Shown here: positions 1 through 12,363 of the stretch, piece after piece | How positions within the stretch are numbered: the first letter of the stretch is position 1 | Layout: every line of letters starts with the position of its first letter | NCBI GenBank assembly: GCA_004026145.2 | Contig: SWLE01000859.1 | Location: 1-64,000 of the forward strand | DNA length: 64,000 nucleotides | Direction of reading: 5' to 3' | Source of the DNA: Takifugu bimaculatus | Lineage: Eukaryota > Chordata > Actinopteri > Tetraodontiformes > Tetraodontidae | The notes under the pieces: model-generated | Seen by the model: only the letters and a program-made list of their open reading frames with translations | Told to the model about the DNA's origin: nothing | The model's database searches: none | Program-made: the position numbers and the translations under genes

Positions 1-37
1 GGTCGGGTGCTGCTGCTACGCTACATGTGGGCTGTAC

Positions 38-673
38 CTGCTCGGCGAGGGTGGCGTGTGCATTGTGCCGGCGCCGGGCGTATTGGCGTGACTGGGGAGT
101 TGACTGGCCGACGGGTTCAAAGCACTTCGACTCAACTGAGACGCGGCGCCGCTGTTCAGACTCCTCATGGGAAAGCCGAGAGCACCTACGGCAACAGAGA
201 GGGTGCACGTCACCGTCTGGTCGGGGGCGGACTCAGAGGGAGGGACAAACTTCCTACTCTGTGGGCCGTATAAACTGGCTCCCAGCTGTGAGAGTTGAGC
301 CGTGGACGAAGCCGAGGAAGACGCCAACATCTGGAGACAGGACACACAGCTGTCACACACCACAGCGAAGACCTGGACCACGGCTAAAGGTCGTTCAGTA
401 ACTTTGTCACATCATTCAGCACGTTTTGGACCTGCCACCGATGAGTTGCTGCTCCGAGAACAAAGCAGGACTCAACAGAACCAGCACGGTCCTGATGTTC
501 AGGTCCAGCTCTTATCAGTGCAGGAGGGGAGAAGGACTCACGTCTTTGTCTGATCGGTGGGGGGGGAACATGGACTGTTGGGAGTAGTAGAGGCTGGAGT
601 CGTCGCCATACTCGCTCTCTACGCCGCCCTCCAGAAACTTTTTCCGATTAGCACCAAACATTCCTCGTGTCAC
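38..673 (-). CDS. cnot2: cnot2, 5' coding exons (partial, runs off left edge)
   Basis: N-terminal part of CCR4-NOT subunit 2, a scaffold of the cytoplasmic and nuclear mRNA deadenylase complex. Three minus-strand exons with canonical splice sites are seen. Exon 542-673 (132 nt, phase 0/0) encodes VTRGMFGANRKKFLEGG onward through SMFPPHRSDKD. Exon 258-330 (73 nt) starts MLAS and includes QLSQLGASLYGPQ. Exon 38-185 (148 nt) encodes ALGFPMRSLNSG through TMHTPPSPSR. These match, in order, the low-complexity Ser/Gln/Pro-rich N-terminus of vertebrate CNOT2. The C-terminal NOT-box that binds CNOT1 and CNOT3 lies outside the window. The short first coding exon known from mammals, ending just before VTNSMFG, was not found, so translation may start at the Met in VTRGMFG or in an exon I missed. 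Family assignment rests on remembered homology. Confidence 0.88.
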
Positions 674-823
674 CTGAGGAGGAATTCTGTTTTAGTTCAC
701 GGCTTCAAATGAATGAACACATGACAATTGTTTAAAATATGTGACTTAAATTGATCAATTCCAGTATTCAAGCACACTTTCACATTATTGTAAGAGCATT
801 TCTGGGGAAGCTACACACACCCA

Positions 824-876
<53 letters not shown>

Positions 877-1850
877 CTCTGATAATGAGTGTTCCACAAA
901 GATTTCCATAAAGACAATAAAATGATCATTTAAATACATTTGGGGGATTATTGATGAAACACTGAACTTGAAGATAAAGGTAAGAATGAGGATTACAAGG
1001 CAGGAGTTTCAGAGCAGTGTTCGGAGATGCTAAAGGCTAATGAATGCATTATAATGACACCTGACCAAGCCATGCAACAGCCTTCCGTCATGACCCGGCT
1101 CCACTCAGGCTGCTGCTAGCGCTGCTACATTAGCCAGCAGCGGCTCTGAGTTTCATTCATTCATCTCGGTTTTACAAACTGAGCAGTGTTGCAGTCTGAC
1201 ACGAAGCACAACTGCAGCGCTTCATCACCTCAACAATGAGACGATGCTAAAGCCGCAGCAAATCCGTGCAAGGCTAATGTTAGCCGTGAAGCTAACTGCA
1301 GACTAACTGCCGTGTTCCAGCACAAATGGCCATTGTTGCGTATCGGGAGTGGAGTGCAACACAAACACAGACAACACGGCGATAGAAGTCTTAGAAGTGG
1401 GTCTTTTGGGGAGAATCATAATCATCTAGCATATGCAAGCGAGCTGCTAGGATCTACTCCATAGGATTGCACTGTCTGATTAGCTTGAGAGCTAACGCTG
1501 GCTAGCATTGGTTCTTCCACGAGCAGCAACATGCAGACCTCGACATTAAGACGATTCTAGCCGACTGTGACACCACCTGGGACCGCGACGCTGCGCTGCT
1601 CGGCTCGGAGGTTTATTCAGGAGCGGACAAATGTGCGGACTTGGGTTTGGGCCTGCTGCGCTTCCGTCGGGTTCTTCCCCCCAAACAACAACAAAACACA
1701 AAAGAACCGGGCCGCTGTTCGGCCCCGTTAGCGCCCTCCTCCGCCGCCTGCGGCCGTGCGGCTCCCGCGGGGGGGGCTTTAGATCAAGCTGCTGGTTCCG
1801 ATACCTCATGGGTAAATAAAGAATTTAAAGGAATAAAGGAATAAGCTTAC
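674..1850 (-). other. cnot2 first intron, with a CA microsatellite
   Basis: No coding signal on either strand. A (CA)n run lies at about 819-874. The GC-rich patch 1560-1790 has CpGs and C/G runs and could be an alternative cnot2 first exon, but I see no convincing donor and leave it unassigned. Confidence 0.4.
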
Positions 1851-1960
1851 CGCATAAATCCCGCTACAATTCAAGATGGCCGATTTCTCGCCGCCAATAG
1901 GCGAAGATGCTGAGATGCCTCTGACCTCTGACCCCTGACCCCTGACCCTCCCATTGCGCC
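1851..1960 (-). promoter_or_regulatory. probable cnot2 5' untranslated exon and promoter
   Basis: On the minus strand a strong splice donor (GCG|GTAAGC) ends a possible untranslated exon at 1851. Just upstream on that strand lie a YY1-like motif (AAGATGGCCG on the plus strand, 1873-1882) and a CCAAT box (plus-strand CCAAT near 1893). The position, 1.2 kb before the first recognised coding exon and head-to-head with the H2A gene, fits a TATA-less housekeeping promoter for cnot2. Inferred from motifs only. Confidence 0.4.
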
Positions 1961-2343
1961 TGTCATGTTTGGCCGTCTCCACCGCTTTCTTGCAATTAAA
2001 TGTCCACTTACAAAAAGAAAACAAGTCTACGACCAACTAAAAAAAAATCACGCTTCAAACCACATATCTTTAACAAAATGGTTATAATACGAACGTTACT
2101 TTGTAATAATATGATGACGTCAGTATTCATTTGAAGGGAAACTGCTGTATTTCGTAATTTTATGTGATATGTACATGAAAGTGAATGCGAAATTAGATTA
2201 AAACAGGAAACACAACCAAATGTCGTTTGTTGGAACCCAACACCATGGACCCCTTTAGGACAATTCCACATTTTCCGGGTTCCTTTATGAACAATTGATG
2301 ATTTCATGAAACCTGCTCGTTATTTTGCCCACATAGCGACAGG

Positions 2344-2542
2344 CGGCCATTGGCCACCACAGAGCGGAGGGAGCGACCCAAGGACCAAAGCGCGCGCCCA
2401 CATCTGGCCTGTGATTGGAGGACCGGGTTAACGCTGCCACGGACCAATCAGCGACTCCGCCCCAGCGCCGACAGCTTTATAAGAGGCTCCGCCGCTGCCG
2501 GACCGCTCAAATTCTACCGCAACCCACAAAAACTAGTTCGAT
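2344..2542 (+). promoter_or_regulatory. H2A promoter
   Basis: The core elements of a replication-dependent histone promoter are visible: an inverted CCAAT box (ATTGG, 2414-2418), a direct CCAAT box (2444-2448) and a TATA-type element TTTATAAG (2476-2483), about 60 bp before the H2A ATG. Confidence 0.7.
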
Positions 2543-2917
2543 ATGTCGGGAAGAGGAAAAGGCGGAAAAGCCAGAGCGAAGGCCAAGAGCCGCTCCTCCC
2601 GCGCCGGGCTCCAGTTCCCCGTCGGCCGTGTTCACAGGCTGCTGAGGAAGGGGAACTACGCCCAGCGGGTCGGTGCCGGAGCGCCGGTCTACCTGGCGGC
2701 GGTGCTGGAGTACCTGACGGCCGAGATCCTGGAGCTGGCGGGAAACGCTGCCCGCGACAACAAGAAGACCCGCATCATCCCCCGCCACCTGCAGCTCGCG
2801 GTGCGCAACGACGAGGAGCTGAACAAGCTGCTGGGCGGCGTGACCATCGCCCAGGGCGGTGTGCTGCCCAACATCCAGGCGGTGCTGCTGCCCAAGAAGA
2901 CCGAGAAGGCCAAATAA
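2543..2917 (+). CDS. H2A: Histone H2A
   Basis: Core histone that pairs with H2B in the nucleosome. The 124-residue protein opens [20 protein letters not shown] and carries the full histone fold. Acidic-patch residues are present (AEILELAG and NDEELNK), as is the docking segment (GGVLPNIQAVLLPKKTE). Gln replaces Glu in NYAQRVG, a variant I recall from other fish H2As. The C-terminal tail is short (KTEKAK) and there is no SQE[FY] motif, so it is not H2A.X. It is intronless, with its own CCAAT/TATA promoter upstream and the histone 3' stem-loop 21 bp after the stop. The ATG is the first after the TATA box and gives the invariant MSGRGK start. Confidence 0.98.
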   Translation: MSGRGKGGKARAKAKSRSSRAGLQFPVGRVHRLLRKGNYAQRVGAGAPVYLAAVLEYLTAEILELAGNAARDNKKTRIIPRHLQLAVRNDEELNKLLGGVTIAQGGVLPNIQAVLLPKKTEKAK

Positions 2918-2938
2918 GCCTCCCGCCCACCCCCCAAC

Positions 2939-2954
2939 GGCTCTTTTAAGAGCC
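2939..2954 (+). terminator. Histone mRNA 3' stem-loop (H2A)
   Basis: GGCTCTTTTAAGAGCC, a 6-bp stem with a 4-base loop. This is the SLBP/U7-dependent 3' processing signal of non-polyadenylated histone mRNA. The loop is TTTA where the other four genes have TTTC. Confidence 0.92.
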
Positions 2955-3321
2955 ACCCACTGACCCCTAACCAGCGACTCCACCGTTATTAGTGAATATT
3001 AGTTATAGTGGTGAGGATAATGGCAGCTGCACGCGCCAGTTAACCCACAGGCTCATCACCCCCCCCCCCCATATTATACTTTAAACGTACATGGTGATCG
3101 GGTTGTTCTCCCGTTAGTGAAATTCAAAAATAGTGAGTTTCAGTTCAGGCGCTACGACGCAAACTGGAATATCGGGATATTCCAGTCCGGGAGCTCTGAT
3201 TGGCCCGGGACAGCCGCCCAAAGCCGGGCCTGTCTCCTCCTACGTCCGCAGAGCTCCTTCAAACGGCGGCGTGAGCGCGCTGCCGCGTCAGTAGCTGCGC
3301 CCGGTTCCAGATCCACGAGCG

Positions 3322-3636
<315 letters not shown>

Positions 3637-3671
3637 ACCCGCCGCCCCCGCACCGCCACGCCACACACAAC

Positions 3672-3687
3672 GGCTCTTTTCAGAGCC
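3672..3687 (+). terminator. Histone mRNA 3' stem-loop (H4, plus strand)
   Basis: GGCTCTTTTCAGAGCC, 35 bp after the H4 stop. Confidence 0.92.
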
Positions 3688-3940
3688 ACACACACGCGCG
3701 CTAAAGCGCCGCTTCCTCATTCCAACCCCGCACTTTAACCCTCTCTGGGCCGAACCGGCCCGGGGACTAGTTACTATCATGATCAACATCCCCCCCCCAC
3801 ACACGCGCACACACACAGTGGCCTTATTCCAAGGTTAAATATAGAAAATACTACCGGGTCATTTGGACCCCACGTGTGGCCTCGGCTGAGTCTCGCGCAG
3901 AAATTGCCCTGTAACTCAGATTATCACGTGCACCGATTGA

Positions 3941-4426
<486 letters not shown>

Positions 4427-4441
4427 ACCGGCAGCAAGAAC

Positions 4442-4457
4442 GGCTCTTTTCAGAGCC
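4442..4457 (+). terminator. Histone mRNA 3' stem-loop (H3)
   Basis: GGCTCTTTTCAGAGCC directly after the H3 stop. Confidence 0.92.
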
Positions 4458-4690
4458 ACAATCCGACTAACGGAGCAGGTTCTGCACGCGTGCACGCGCC
4501 GTGGGGTCCAAATGACCCGGTAGCAGAACTCGGATTGGTCCTAGTCAACCAAATATTTTCTATATTTAACCTTGGAATAAGGCCACTGTGTGTGTTGATG
4601 ATAGTAACTAGTCCCCGGGCCGGTTCGGCCCAGAGAGGGCTAAAGTGCGGGGTTGGAATGAGGAAGCGGCGCTTTAGCGCGCGTGTGTGT

Positions 4691-4706
4691 GGCTCTGAAA
4701 AGAGCC
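4691..4706 (-). terminator. Histone mRNA 3' stem-loop (H4, minus strand)
   Basis: On the minus strand GGCTCTTTTCAGAGCC, at the same spacing from the stop as in the plus-strand H4. Confidence 0.92.
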
Positions 4707-4741
4707 GTTGTGTGTGGCGTGGCGGTGCGGGGGCGGCGGGT

Positions 4742-5467
<726 letters not shown>

Positions 5468-5483
5468 GGCTCTGAAAAGAGCC
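5468..5483 (-). terminator. Histone mRNA 3' stem-loop (H2B)
   Basis: On the minus strand GGCTCTTTTCAGAGCC, 26 bp beyond the H2B stop. Confidence 0.92.
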
Positions 5484-5509
5484 GTTGTGTTGCGGGCGGG
5501 CGCGCGCGG

Positions 5510-5887
5510 CTACTTGGAGCTGGTGTACTTGGTCACGGCCTTGGTGCCCTCGGACACGGCGTGCTTGGCCAGCTCCCCGGGCAGCAGCAGCCTGACGGCG
5601 GTCTGGATCTCCCGGGACGTGATGGTGGAGCGCTTGTTGTACTGGGCCAGGCGCGAGGCCTCGGAGGCGATGCGCTCGAAGATGTCGTTGACGAACGAGT
5701 TCATGACGCTCATGGCCTTGGACGAGATGCCGGTGTCGGGGTGCACCTGCTTCAGCACCTTGTACACGTAGATGGCGTAGCTCTCCTTCCGGGTCTTCCG
5801 CCTCCGCTTGTCCTTCTTCCCGGCGGCCTTGGTCACCGTCTTCTTCGCCCCCTTCTTCGGGGCCTGTTTCGGCTGAACCTCCGGCAT
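5510..5887 (-). CDS. H2B: Histone H2B
   Basis: 125-residue core histone. Basic tail (APKKGAKKTVTKAAGKKDKR) followed by the H2B repression-domain motif KRRRKTRKESYAIYVYKVLK, the histone fold and the C-terminus AVTKYTSSK with the ubiquitin-acceptor lysine. Intronless; its promoter has an octamer, a CCAAT box and a 3' stem-loop. With H2A, H3 and two H4 genes it completes the nucleosome core set; no H1 gene is present. Confidence 0.98.
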   Translation of the reverse strand: MPEVQPKQAPKKGAKKTVTKAAGKKDKRRRKTRKESYAIYVYKVLKQVHPDTGISSKAMSVMNSFVNDIFERIASEASRLAQYNKRSTITSREIQTAVRLLLPGELAKHAVSEGTKAVTKYTSSK

Positions 5888-5947
5888 GGTTGTGATTATT
5901 GATTATGGATCGATCGTGGATCTGGTGATCCAGCGGATCCTCCGCTC

Positions 5948-6002
5948 CGTATTTGAAGTTATCAGATGCAAATGAGCTGCGCTGCCCCCCCTCCGCCATT
6001 GG
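5948..6002 (-). promoter_or_regulatory. H2B promoter with octamer
   Basis: On the minus strand: CCAAT (5998-6002), the H2B octamer ATTTGCAT (5966-5973) bound by OCT1, and a weak TATA-like TCAAATAC (about 5948-5955). The octamer is diagnostic of H2B promoters. Confidence 0.8.
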
Positions 6003-6205
6003 GTGACGTTAGTAGCGACCGTGAACGCGGAAGTGGATACTGTGCATGAAAGTGTTGACACGCACGCGCGCACGCGTAACCTAGTCATTACACCAGTCAG
6101 TCAAGAGCTGCGAGTCCGTTTCTACTCGGATATTCCCGATTCCAGCAGTTCTGGTTCTGCTCACGGCTTTAAAAGAACCAGACAGGAGGAGGCCTGGAGA
6201 CGCCG

Positions 6206-6338
6206 CACGGTGCGTGTCGAGCTCCCACGGTGCGTGTCGAGCTCCCACGGTGCGTGTCGAGCTCCCACGGTGCGTGTCGAGCTCCCACGGTGCGTGTCGA
6301 GCTCCCACGGTGCGTGTCGAGCTCCCACGGTGCGTGTT
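6206..6338. repeat. 20-bp minisatellite
   Basis: Six perfect tandem copies of CACGGTGCGTGTCGAGCTCC and a partial seventh. It makes spurious repeat open frames on both strands. Confidence 0.95.
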
Positions 6339-8456
6339 TGGTTCCTAAATGTCCGATGTTTGCGGTGAATATTTGGGCGGTTTGGAGCGAGCGTCGTTGG
6401 TCCGATGGCTCCATCTAGTGGACGCGACCAGCGCCGCCTCTGGGCGGACGGAACAAACAAGTAAACAAACAAACAAACAGTCCATCAAGCGTGAATTAAT
6501 GATTAATGACGCCAACTTCCAGGTGCTCAGGCAGGTGATGGATTAAACGAACATCTAATCCATCAAAATTGATGAAAATCGAAATAATGTTTGTTCATCA
6601 AAGCACGTTAATTAATTAAAATCAGAACAGTCAACAAGCAACAGTGACATTTTGACTTAGTTTATTTCAGAATTCTTCTGCATATATTAGTAACAATTAT
6701 GTTTCATTTAACACAATCTGACATTAACAGGATGAGGTTTAACATGTGTCACACTTAAACCACTTCTACACAGAGAACATCAAAAATAAACACATTTTGG
6801 CTTCATCAGTCATTTTGGCAGCTTGTTTTCAGGGAATAAATGTAAGTTAAAGGTTCTGATGAGGCGTCATCACACTCACAGGCAGCAGGAAAGGGAAACT
6901 AGTTCCTCCTAACATCCCTAAATATGAACACAGGCTGAATCCATGAAAATCATGCAGATGAAATCAAAATCTTTCACTTGTAGATTAAACACAGACGACT
7001 GCTTCGCAACAAACATTGAAAAATGTCCCCAATACTGAAAAATGTTTTTTTTTTTTTTAAATCTAAATATGATTCATTTGATCCGGTTGTCCTCAAAACC
7101 TACCAAGGAGTTAACAAACTATCAGTGAAAAAACTTTTCCATACAACTTATTTTAACGACAAATAAATTGTGAAATGTACAGAAGATGATTGTGATTATA
7201 TAAAAATAAATTCTGACCTTTGAACCCAGATTAGGAGCTTCAGAATCCAGACGGAGGTGTTTAAAATATTGAGGAATATTTTCTGTCAGCTGCCGTCACA
7301 GATTTCTCATGAAAATATTCATTTAAACACTTTATTCTTTTGTTTGAATGCATCAGAAAGTCTCAACACATCTTCACCTTTGTATTTTACTAGCTAAGTG
7401 AGGACACTTGGTGCGCCCCGCAGTCAAAGGTGTGTTTAAAGGTTCACTTTGGGGTCGAGGTCAGAGGTCAGGAGTCCTCACAGGGATAGAAGTCCACACG
7501 AGTGTTTGGCTGGTGTGAGCAGCTTCAGGGACGAACACGTTTCACCACGTTAGAAATCAGGAATAAAACAGGAATTACTGGAAATCCTCAAACGGTCCAG
7601 AAATAAAGTCAAATGTTCGCAAACATCAAGAATATTTTGCTCGAGTTAAAGTTTTTTTAGTAGAAAAATCTGTTTTTACACGTTCTAAGTGCTTCTTGTG
7701 ATCGATGATATTAAACCTGGTTCCTAAACGACGTCTTCGTTAGCTAAGCTGGCAAAAATAGGCGGGGGTGTGGTTTAGGAGTCTGGCCACGCCCACTATC
7801 CGTTCAACGTGACCTTAAACGGATCATTGATAACAAAAATACAGCAAAAACTTTCCTCCATAAAAAAAATAACTAGAAATGAGTCAAATACAAAACTGAT
7901 TCTGTTGAACTAGAAAACGTCGCTGTTGTGATTTGACTTCTTTTCCTGAACAAAGAAAGAACAAAGGAATTTTACTTTAGTGATCTTTCCCCCTCAGCAG
8001 AGCCACTTCCTGTCATTTGCTAGCTGCTTTTGGCTAACCGGGCTAACAACAACCACGGTTTGACCGGATGCTGACTCGTCGTCAGGGGGACGAGAACCAC
8101 CTGATTCAATGTCCCTTCTTCTTTCGTTTGTCCAGACAAACTCACTCGTTCACTTCCCTCATGTGTTCACTCGGTCTGATATGTAGGAGGAGCTCATGAA
8201 GTACACCCTGAAGCAGTCAGGTTTCCGACCCTGGCTGGGGGACCCTGAATGCATCACGCTCAGGCGCTCTGAGGTTATGGCGAAGAGAAACACGCCGAGC
8301 GACGAGGACGTGCAGCAGAAGACCGGCGCCTCTCCTGTCCTGTCCTGTCCTTACAAAAATAGAAATCAGGAACACCTCGTTACAAAAATAAAGCCTAATT
8401 CACAGAGACGTGGTAGCGTGTTGCAGAGCGACGGCGTGAACGAGCGCCGCGGGACG
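6339..8456. other. Long AT-rich stretch without tandem repeats, possibly a 3' UTR
   Basis: Unusually repeat-free for this window and AT-rich, with no coding frame. On the minus strand an AATAAA signal sits at 6661-6666, so 6.65-8.45 kb could be the 3' UTR of the candidate terminal exon at 8457-8629. Alternatively it is plain intergenic DNA. Confidence 0.25.
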
Positions 8457-8629
8457 TCAGTGGCGAGGAGACGCTTTGATGGGGTTTCTGCTCCGCAGGT
8501 CCAGCAGCAGCCTCACCGACACCAGGAAGCTGGAACGTCGCTCAAAGGCACAGTTGTCCATCAAAGGGCGGCTGAAGGTCAGGAGGTCAGCAGACGGAGG
8601 ACCGACGGCGAGGGGGCGGAGCTTCATCT
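8457..8629 (-). other. Candidate terminal coding exon of unknown gene
   Basis: A good acceptor (GGTCTGCAG|AG) opens a minus-strand frame that ends ERRSSFLVSVRLLLDLRSRN..SPRH and stop. It is followed by a long AT-rich region with a polyadenylation signal. I do not recognise the protein and found no partner exon between 8.7 and 14.6 kb, so it may be chance. Confidence 0.22.
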
Positions 8630-8656
8630 CTGCAGACCAACACACAAAACCACAAA

Positions 8657-9186
8657 ATCAGCTCTGCACAGCAAAACAGCCGGCGGCGTCATGGCAACGA
8701 GGGCGGGGCCGGACGAGCAGGTGGTGACACAACTGTCGATTGACTGATGCAAACTTGGTTTACGTCACCACGGTAACCAGATAAAGGAACATAAACATGT
8801 CACTGGCAGGAATGCCGGTTTGAAAGGCGGAGCCACCAGACGCGAAAAGACCAAATCCTTATTGAAGATTATTTAGTGTTAGCATTAGCATTAGCTGAGG
8901 TTCACACACACGGGAGCTCTGTTTCCCAGGTGGAGCAGTTCCAGATGTTTGCAGATGTGAGATGAGCAGGACGGTCAACAGGAAGCCCAGCGGGCGCCCC
9001 TCCCCCTCCCCCACCCTCGCCAGCTTCCTCGAAGTTAATCCGTGCGGCGCAGATGGCGCCGCCGCCGCCGCTCCTGTAGTTATGAATGATTGCATGTTCT
9101 CAGGCATTAAGTTGGATCAGCGTAATCCAGCAGCATATGTAGCCAAATCCAGCAGGCGGGACCAGGGTCCTGGTCTGCTGCTGAGA
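8657..9186. other. Non-coding; GC-rich block near 8960-9110
   Basis: No gene recognised. The block around 8990-9110 is rich in CpG and has a GCC triplet run followed by a non-repetitive, AT-balanced segment, which could be a conserved non-coding element. No support beyond composition. Confidence 0.3.
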
Positions 9187-9652
9187 CCACCACCAGACCC
9201 TAACGTAGCCCCGGACCACCAGACCCTAACGTAGCCCCGGACCACCAGACCCTAATGTAGCCCCGGACCACCAGACCCTAACGTAGGCCCGGACCACCAG
9301 ACCCTAACGTAGCCCCGGACCACCAGACCCTAACGTAGCCCCAGACCACCAGGCACTAACGTAGCCCCAGACCACCAGACCCTAACGTAGCCCCAGACCA
9401 CCAGACCCTAACGTAGCCCCAGACCACCAGGCACTAACGTAGCCCCAGACCACCAGACCCTAACGTAGCCCCAGACCACCAGACCCTAACGTAGCCCCAG
9501 ACCACCAGGCACTAACGTAGCCCCAGACCACCAGACCCTAACGTAGCCCCAGACCACCAGACCCTAACGTAGCCCCAGACCACCAGACCCTAACGTAGCC
9601 CCAGACCACCAGACCCTAACGTAGCCCCAGACCACCAGACCCTAACGTAGCA
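9187..9652. repeat. 26-bp minisatellite with CCCTAACG core
   Basis: About 18 copies of a unit like ACCAGACCCTAACGTAGCCC, with point variants (GCACTAACG in some). Each full unit contains CCCTAA, the telomeric hexamer. Confidence 0.93.
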
Positions 9653-9685
9653 GAAGAACTTGAACTCATCTCACGATTAACGTTC

Positions 9686-9763
<78 letters not shown>
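9686..9763. repeat. (TTAG)n microsatellite
   Basis: About 19 uninterrupted TTAG tetranucleotides. Confidence 0.95.
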
Positions 9764-9841
9764 CAGTTGTTAGTGTTGCTAATGTTGAGCTTCATCTCTG
9801 GTTGAAACAACAAAGCAGAAGGTTCGATGTTTCCTGACTGT

Positions 9842-9855
9842 CCACCAGGGGGAGC
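9842..9855 (+). promoter_or_regulatory. CTCF-like motif
   Basis: CCACCAGGGGGAGC is a near-perfect match to the CTCF core. It lies between the histone cluster and the Kv1 cluster. Motif match only. Confidence 0.4.
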
Positions 9856-9902
9856 TGCAGCACTCACGCGTCTGTTGGCCTGGTTGCTTTTCTCTCATGT
9901 TC

Positions 9903-10102
9903 TTAAAATGCTTCTGTGATGCGCACGCACGCACGCACGCACGTGCACGTTACTTTGACCTCAGCACATCTAATTCACATGGAGATGAAAACTGTGACAT
10001 TTGGACGTTCTCTCTCGCTCCAGCGCTCTGATTTCCTACAGGAGTATCTGGAGCATGAACGCGTCGTGTGTTTAACTAGAGAAAAGCAGATCTAATACAC
10101 AG

Positions 10103-10138
<36 letters not shown>

Positions 10139-10742
10139 GTGTGTGTGTGTGGGGTGTGTGTGTGTGTGTGTGTGTGTCAGAGGGAGATGATTCACTGTTG
10201 GAGTTGCGAAACATCACGCTAACCTGGAGGGTGTTTTTTCTTCAGGGGGGGGGGAGGGTTCCCGCCACTCATTTCATTTTATCCATGGTTGCCATGGTAA
10301 CGGGTGTGTTGCGGTTCAGCCTTCCTGAGCTTCACTGTGATTCAGTGACGGAGGAGATGCCTGATGGTTCTGATCCGGACAGAAGCGGGACAGAACCGGA
10401 GGAACAAGCAGCGATGCAGGACGACTTGTGCATGTTTTTCACCACAGACGTTGGGCGACCTTTGACCCTGAAGATGAGGATGGCAGCTCGGTTTTATCGA
10501 CTTAATAACAGCAGCACTTATCCTCCGCCGTCACACACTCATGTGCTTGTACTGCTATCTTTGTGAGGACCTTCACACGCATAAACAGCATTCCCCAGCA
10601 CTTGACCCTTGACCCCTGACCCTTCACCCTGCAAAATTCTGACCTCAACCTTAAAATCAGGTCTTGACCCTCAAACAATCGTTGAGTTGAATCGCTGAGA
10701 GCAGCCAGAATGTCCTCACTTTACTGGTAGAATAAGATGTTG

Positions 10743-10782
<40 letters not shown>

Positions 10783-11712
10783 CTGGAAGCTTAAATCGAC
10801 TGTATTAAAAGCTCTTTTCACACCCAACCTGCTCTCGTGGGCCCGTGTGCTGCCGCAGGGAATTCAGAACCGTTCAACACGACCAGCAAAGGTTTAGTGT
10901 GAAAGAAAGAACTGGTTCCGTAACATTTTCACATTTCGTACGCTGTTGTTGAACTTGCTAACATGCTAACTAGCCTTCGAGTTCCTGCCCTGCTAGCAGA
11001 GGCTAACGTGCTACAGGGAACACGTGTTCCACCATCGGACGCAGCGAAGCGCCGCCTTCGTGGTCGCTTTCGTCTCTGCGGACGATCTTCAAACGTCCGA
11101 TGGTCGCTGATGTGAGCGACAGCGTTTCTGCTCTACTTCCTCTTCCTGCCCGTGTTGGAGGAACATTTGGCCTGATTTCACACCCTCGCCGCCCAGAGCG
11201 GGAGGTGTGATGTGGCAGGACTGTGGCGAGGGGGTGTGGCTTCACCCAGCGACTTGTTATTGTTGTTGTCAGAAATCTGAAGCACGGTCGTCAGTGCTGG
11301 TCGGTATTAGCACGTCGCTGAAACTGCGTCTGTAACATCAACAACAGGAAGAAACCCTGAGCAGGACCCAGGTCATGGGGGAGGAGAAGCCCCTCCCCCT
11401 CCAGGTTGTAGCAACCCTCTGGGGCCTGAATCAAAGCTCAGAAGTTTGATTTGACGTCCTTTATAGGTCTGGCCCAACCCGTGTCTCGGCGAGGACGGCG
11501 TCTTGGCGAGGACCCGCATCTCGGCGAGGACCTGCGTCTCAGCGAGGACCCGCGTCTTGGCGAGGACGGTGTCCATCTGTCCACGGGTTCCTGCCAGCGT
11601 GGTCGGCAGCTCGCTGGCCTCTTTGTGCTGTCGCACGTCAACGCACAGTTGCTCAGTAATAATAACCAGATAAGAACTGTGTGCATCCAGAGGGGGTGGA
11701 GTCACGCTCAAG
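9903..11712. other. Intergenic DNA with short microsatellites
   Basis: (GT)n at about 10107-10178 and (AC)n at about 10745-10781; the rest is unique sequence without a recognisable gene. The small open frames are not supported by splice sites or homology. Confidence 0.5.
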
Positions 11713-11806
11713 GCGGGGTCACCATCGGGGGCGGGGCCACTCCGGGGCGGGGTCACCGTCGGGGGCGGGGCCACCCGGGGCGGGGCCACCGTCGGGGGCG
11801 GGGCCA
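11713..11806. repeat. GC-box minisatellite
   Basis: Six or seven tandem GGGGCGGGGCCAC / GGGGCGGGGTCAC units, each a consensus Sp1/KLF GC box. Confidence 0.85.
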
Positions 11807-11898
11807 CATGCTGGATGCACTTTTATCAGTTAACAACAAAAATGTGTTTCAGCACCGACGTCACATGATGAAGGAGCGTCTGCAGCCACGGCTAAAGG

Positions 11899-11922
11899 TA
11901 ACACACACACACACACACACAC

Positions 11923-11956
<34 letters not shown>

Positions 11957-12363
11957 ACACACTCACACACACACCTGTCGTGACCCAGACATGAAACAGT
12001 CGAAGCGCCAACAGGAAGTAGAAACACACCATCTCTGGCCTCTTCCTGTTCTTCAGGAGCTTCAGCAGAGCAACGTGATGCAGTCAGTGCAGCATCTTCC
12101 TCCTTGTCCTCCTCCTTATCGTCCTCCTCTTCCTCCTCCTCTTCCTCCTCCTCTTCCTCCCCCTCTTCCTCCTCCCCTTCTTCCTCCTCCTCCTCCTCCT
12201 CCCCCTCCTCCTCCTCCTCCTCCCCCTCCCCCTCCTCCTCCTCCCCCTCCTCCTCCTTCTCCCCCTCCTCCTCCCCCTCCTCCTCCTTCTCCCCCTCCTC
12301 CTCCTCCTCCTCCCCCTCCTCCTCCTCCTCCTCCTCCTCCTCCTCCTCCTCCTCCTCCTCCTC
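11899..12363. repeat. (CA)n followed by (TCC)n microsatellites
   Basis: (CA)n at 11899-11973 and an interrupted (TCC)n/(CCT)n block at 12098-12363. The long poly-Ser, poly-Pro, poly-Arg and poly-Glu frames here are repeat artefacts. Confidence 0.93.
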
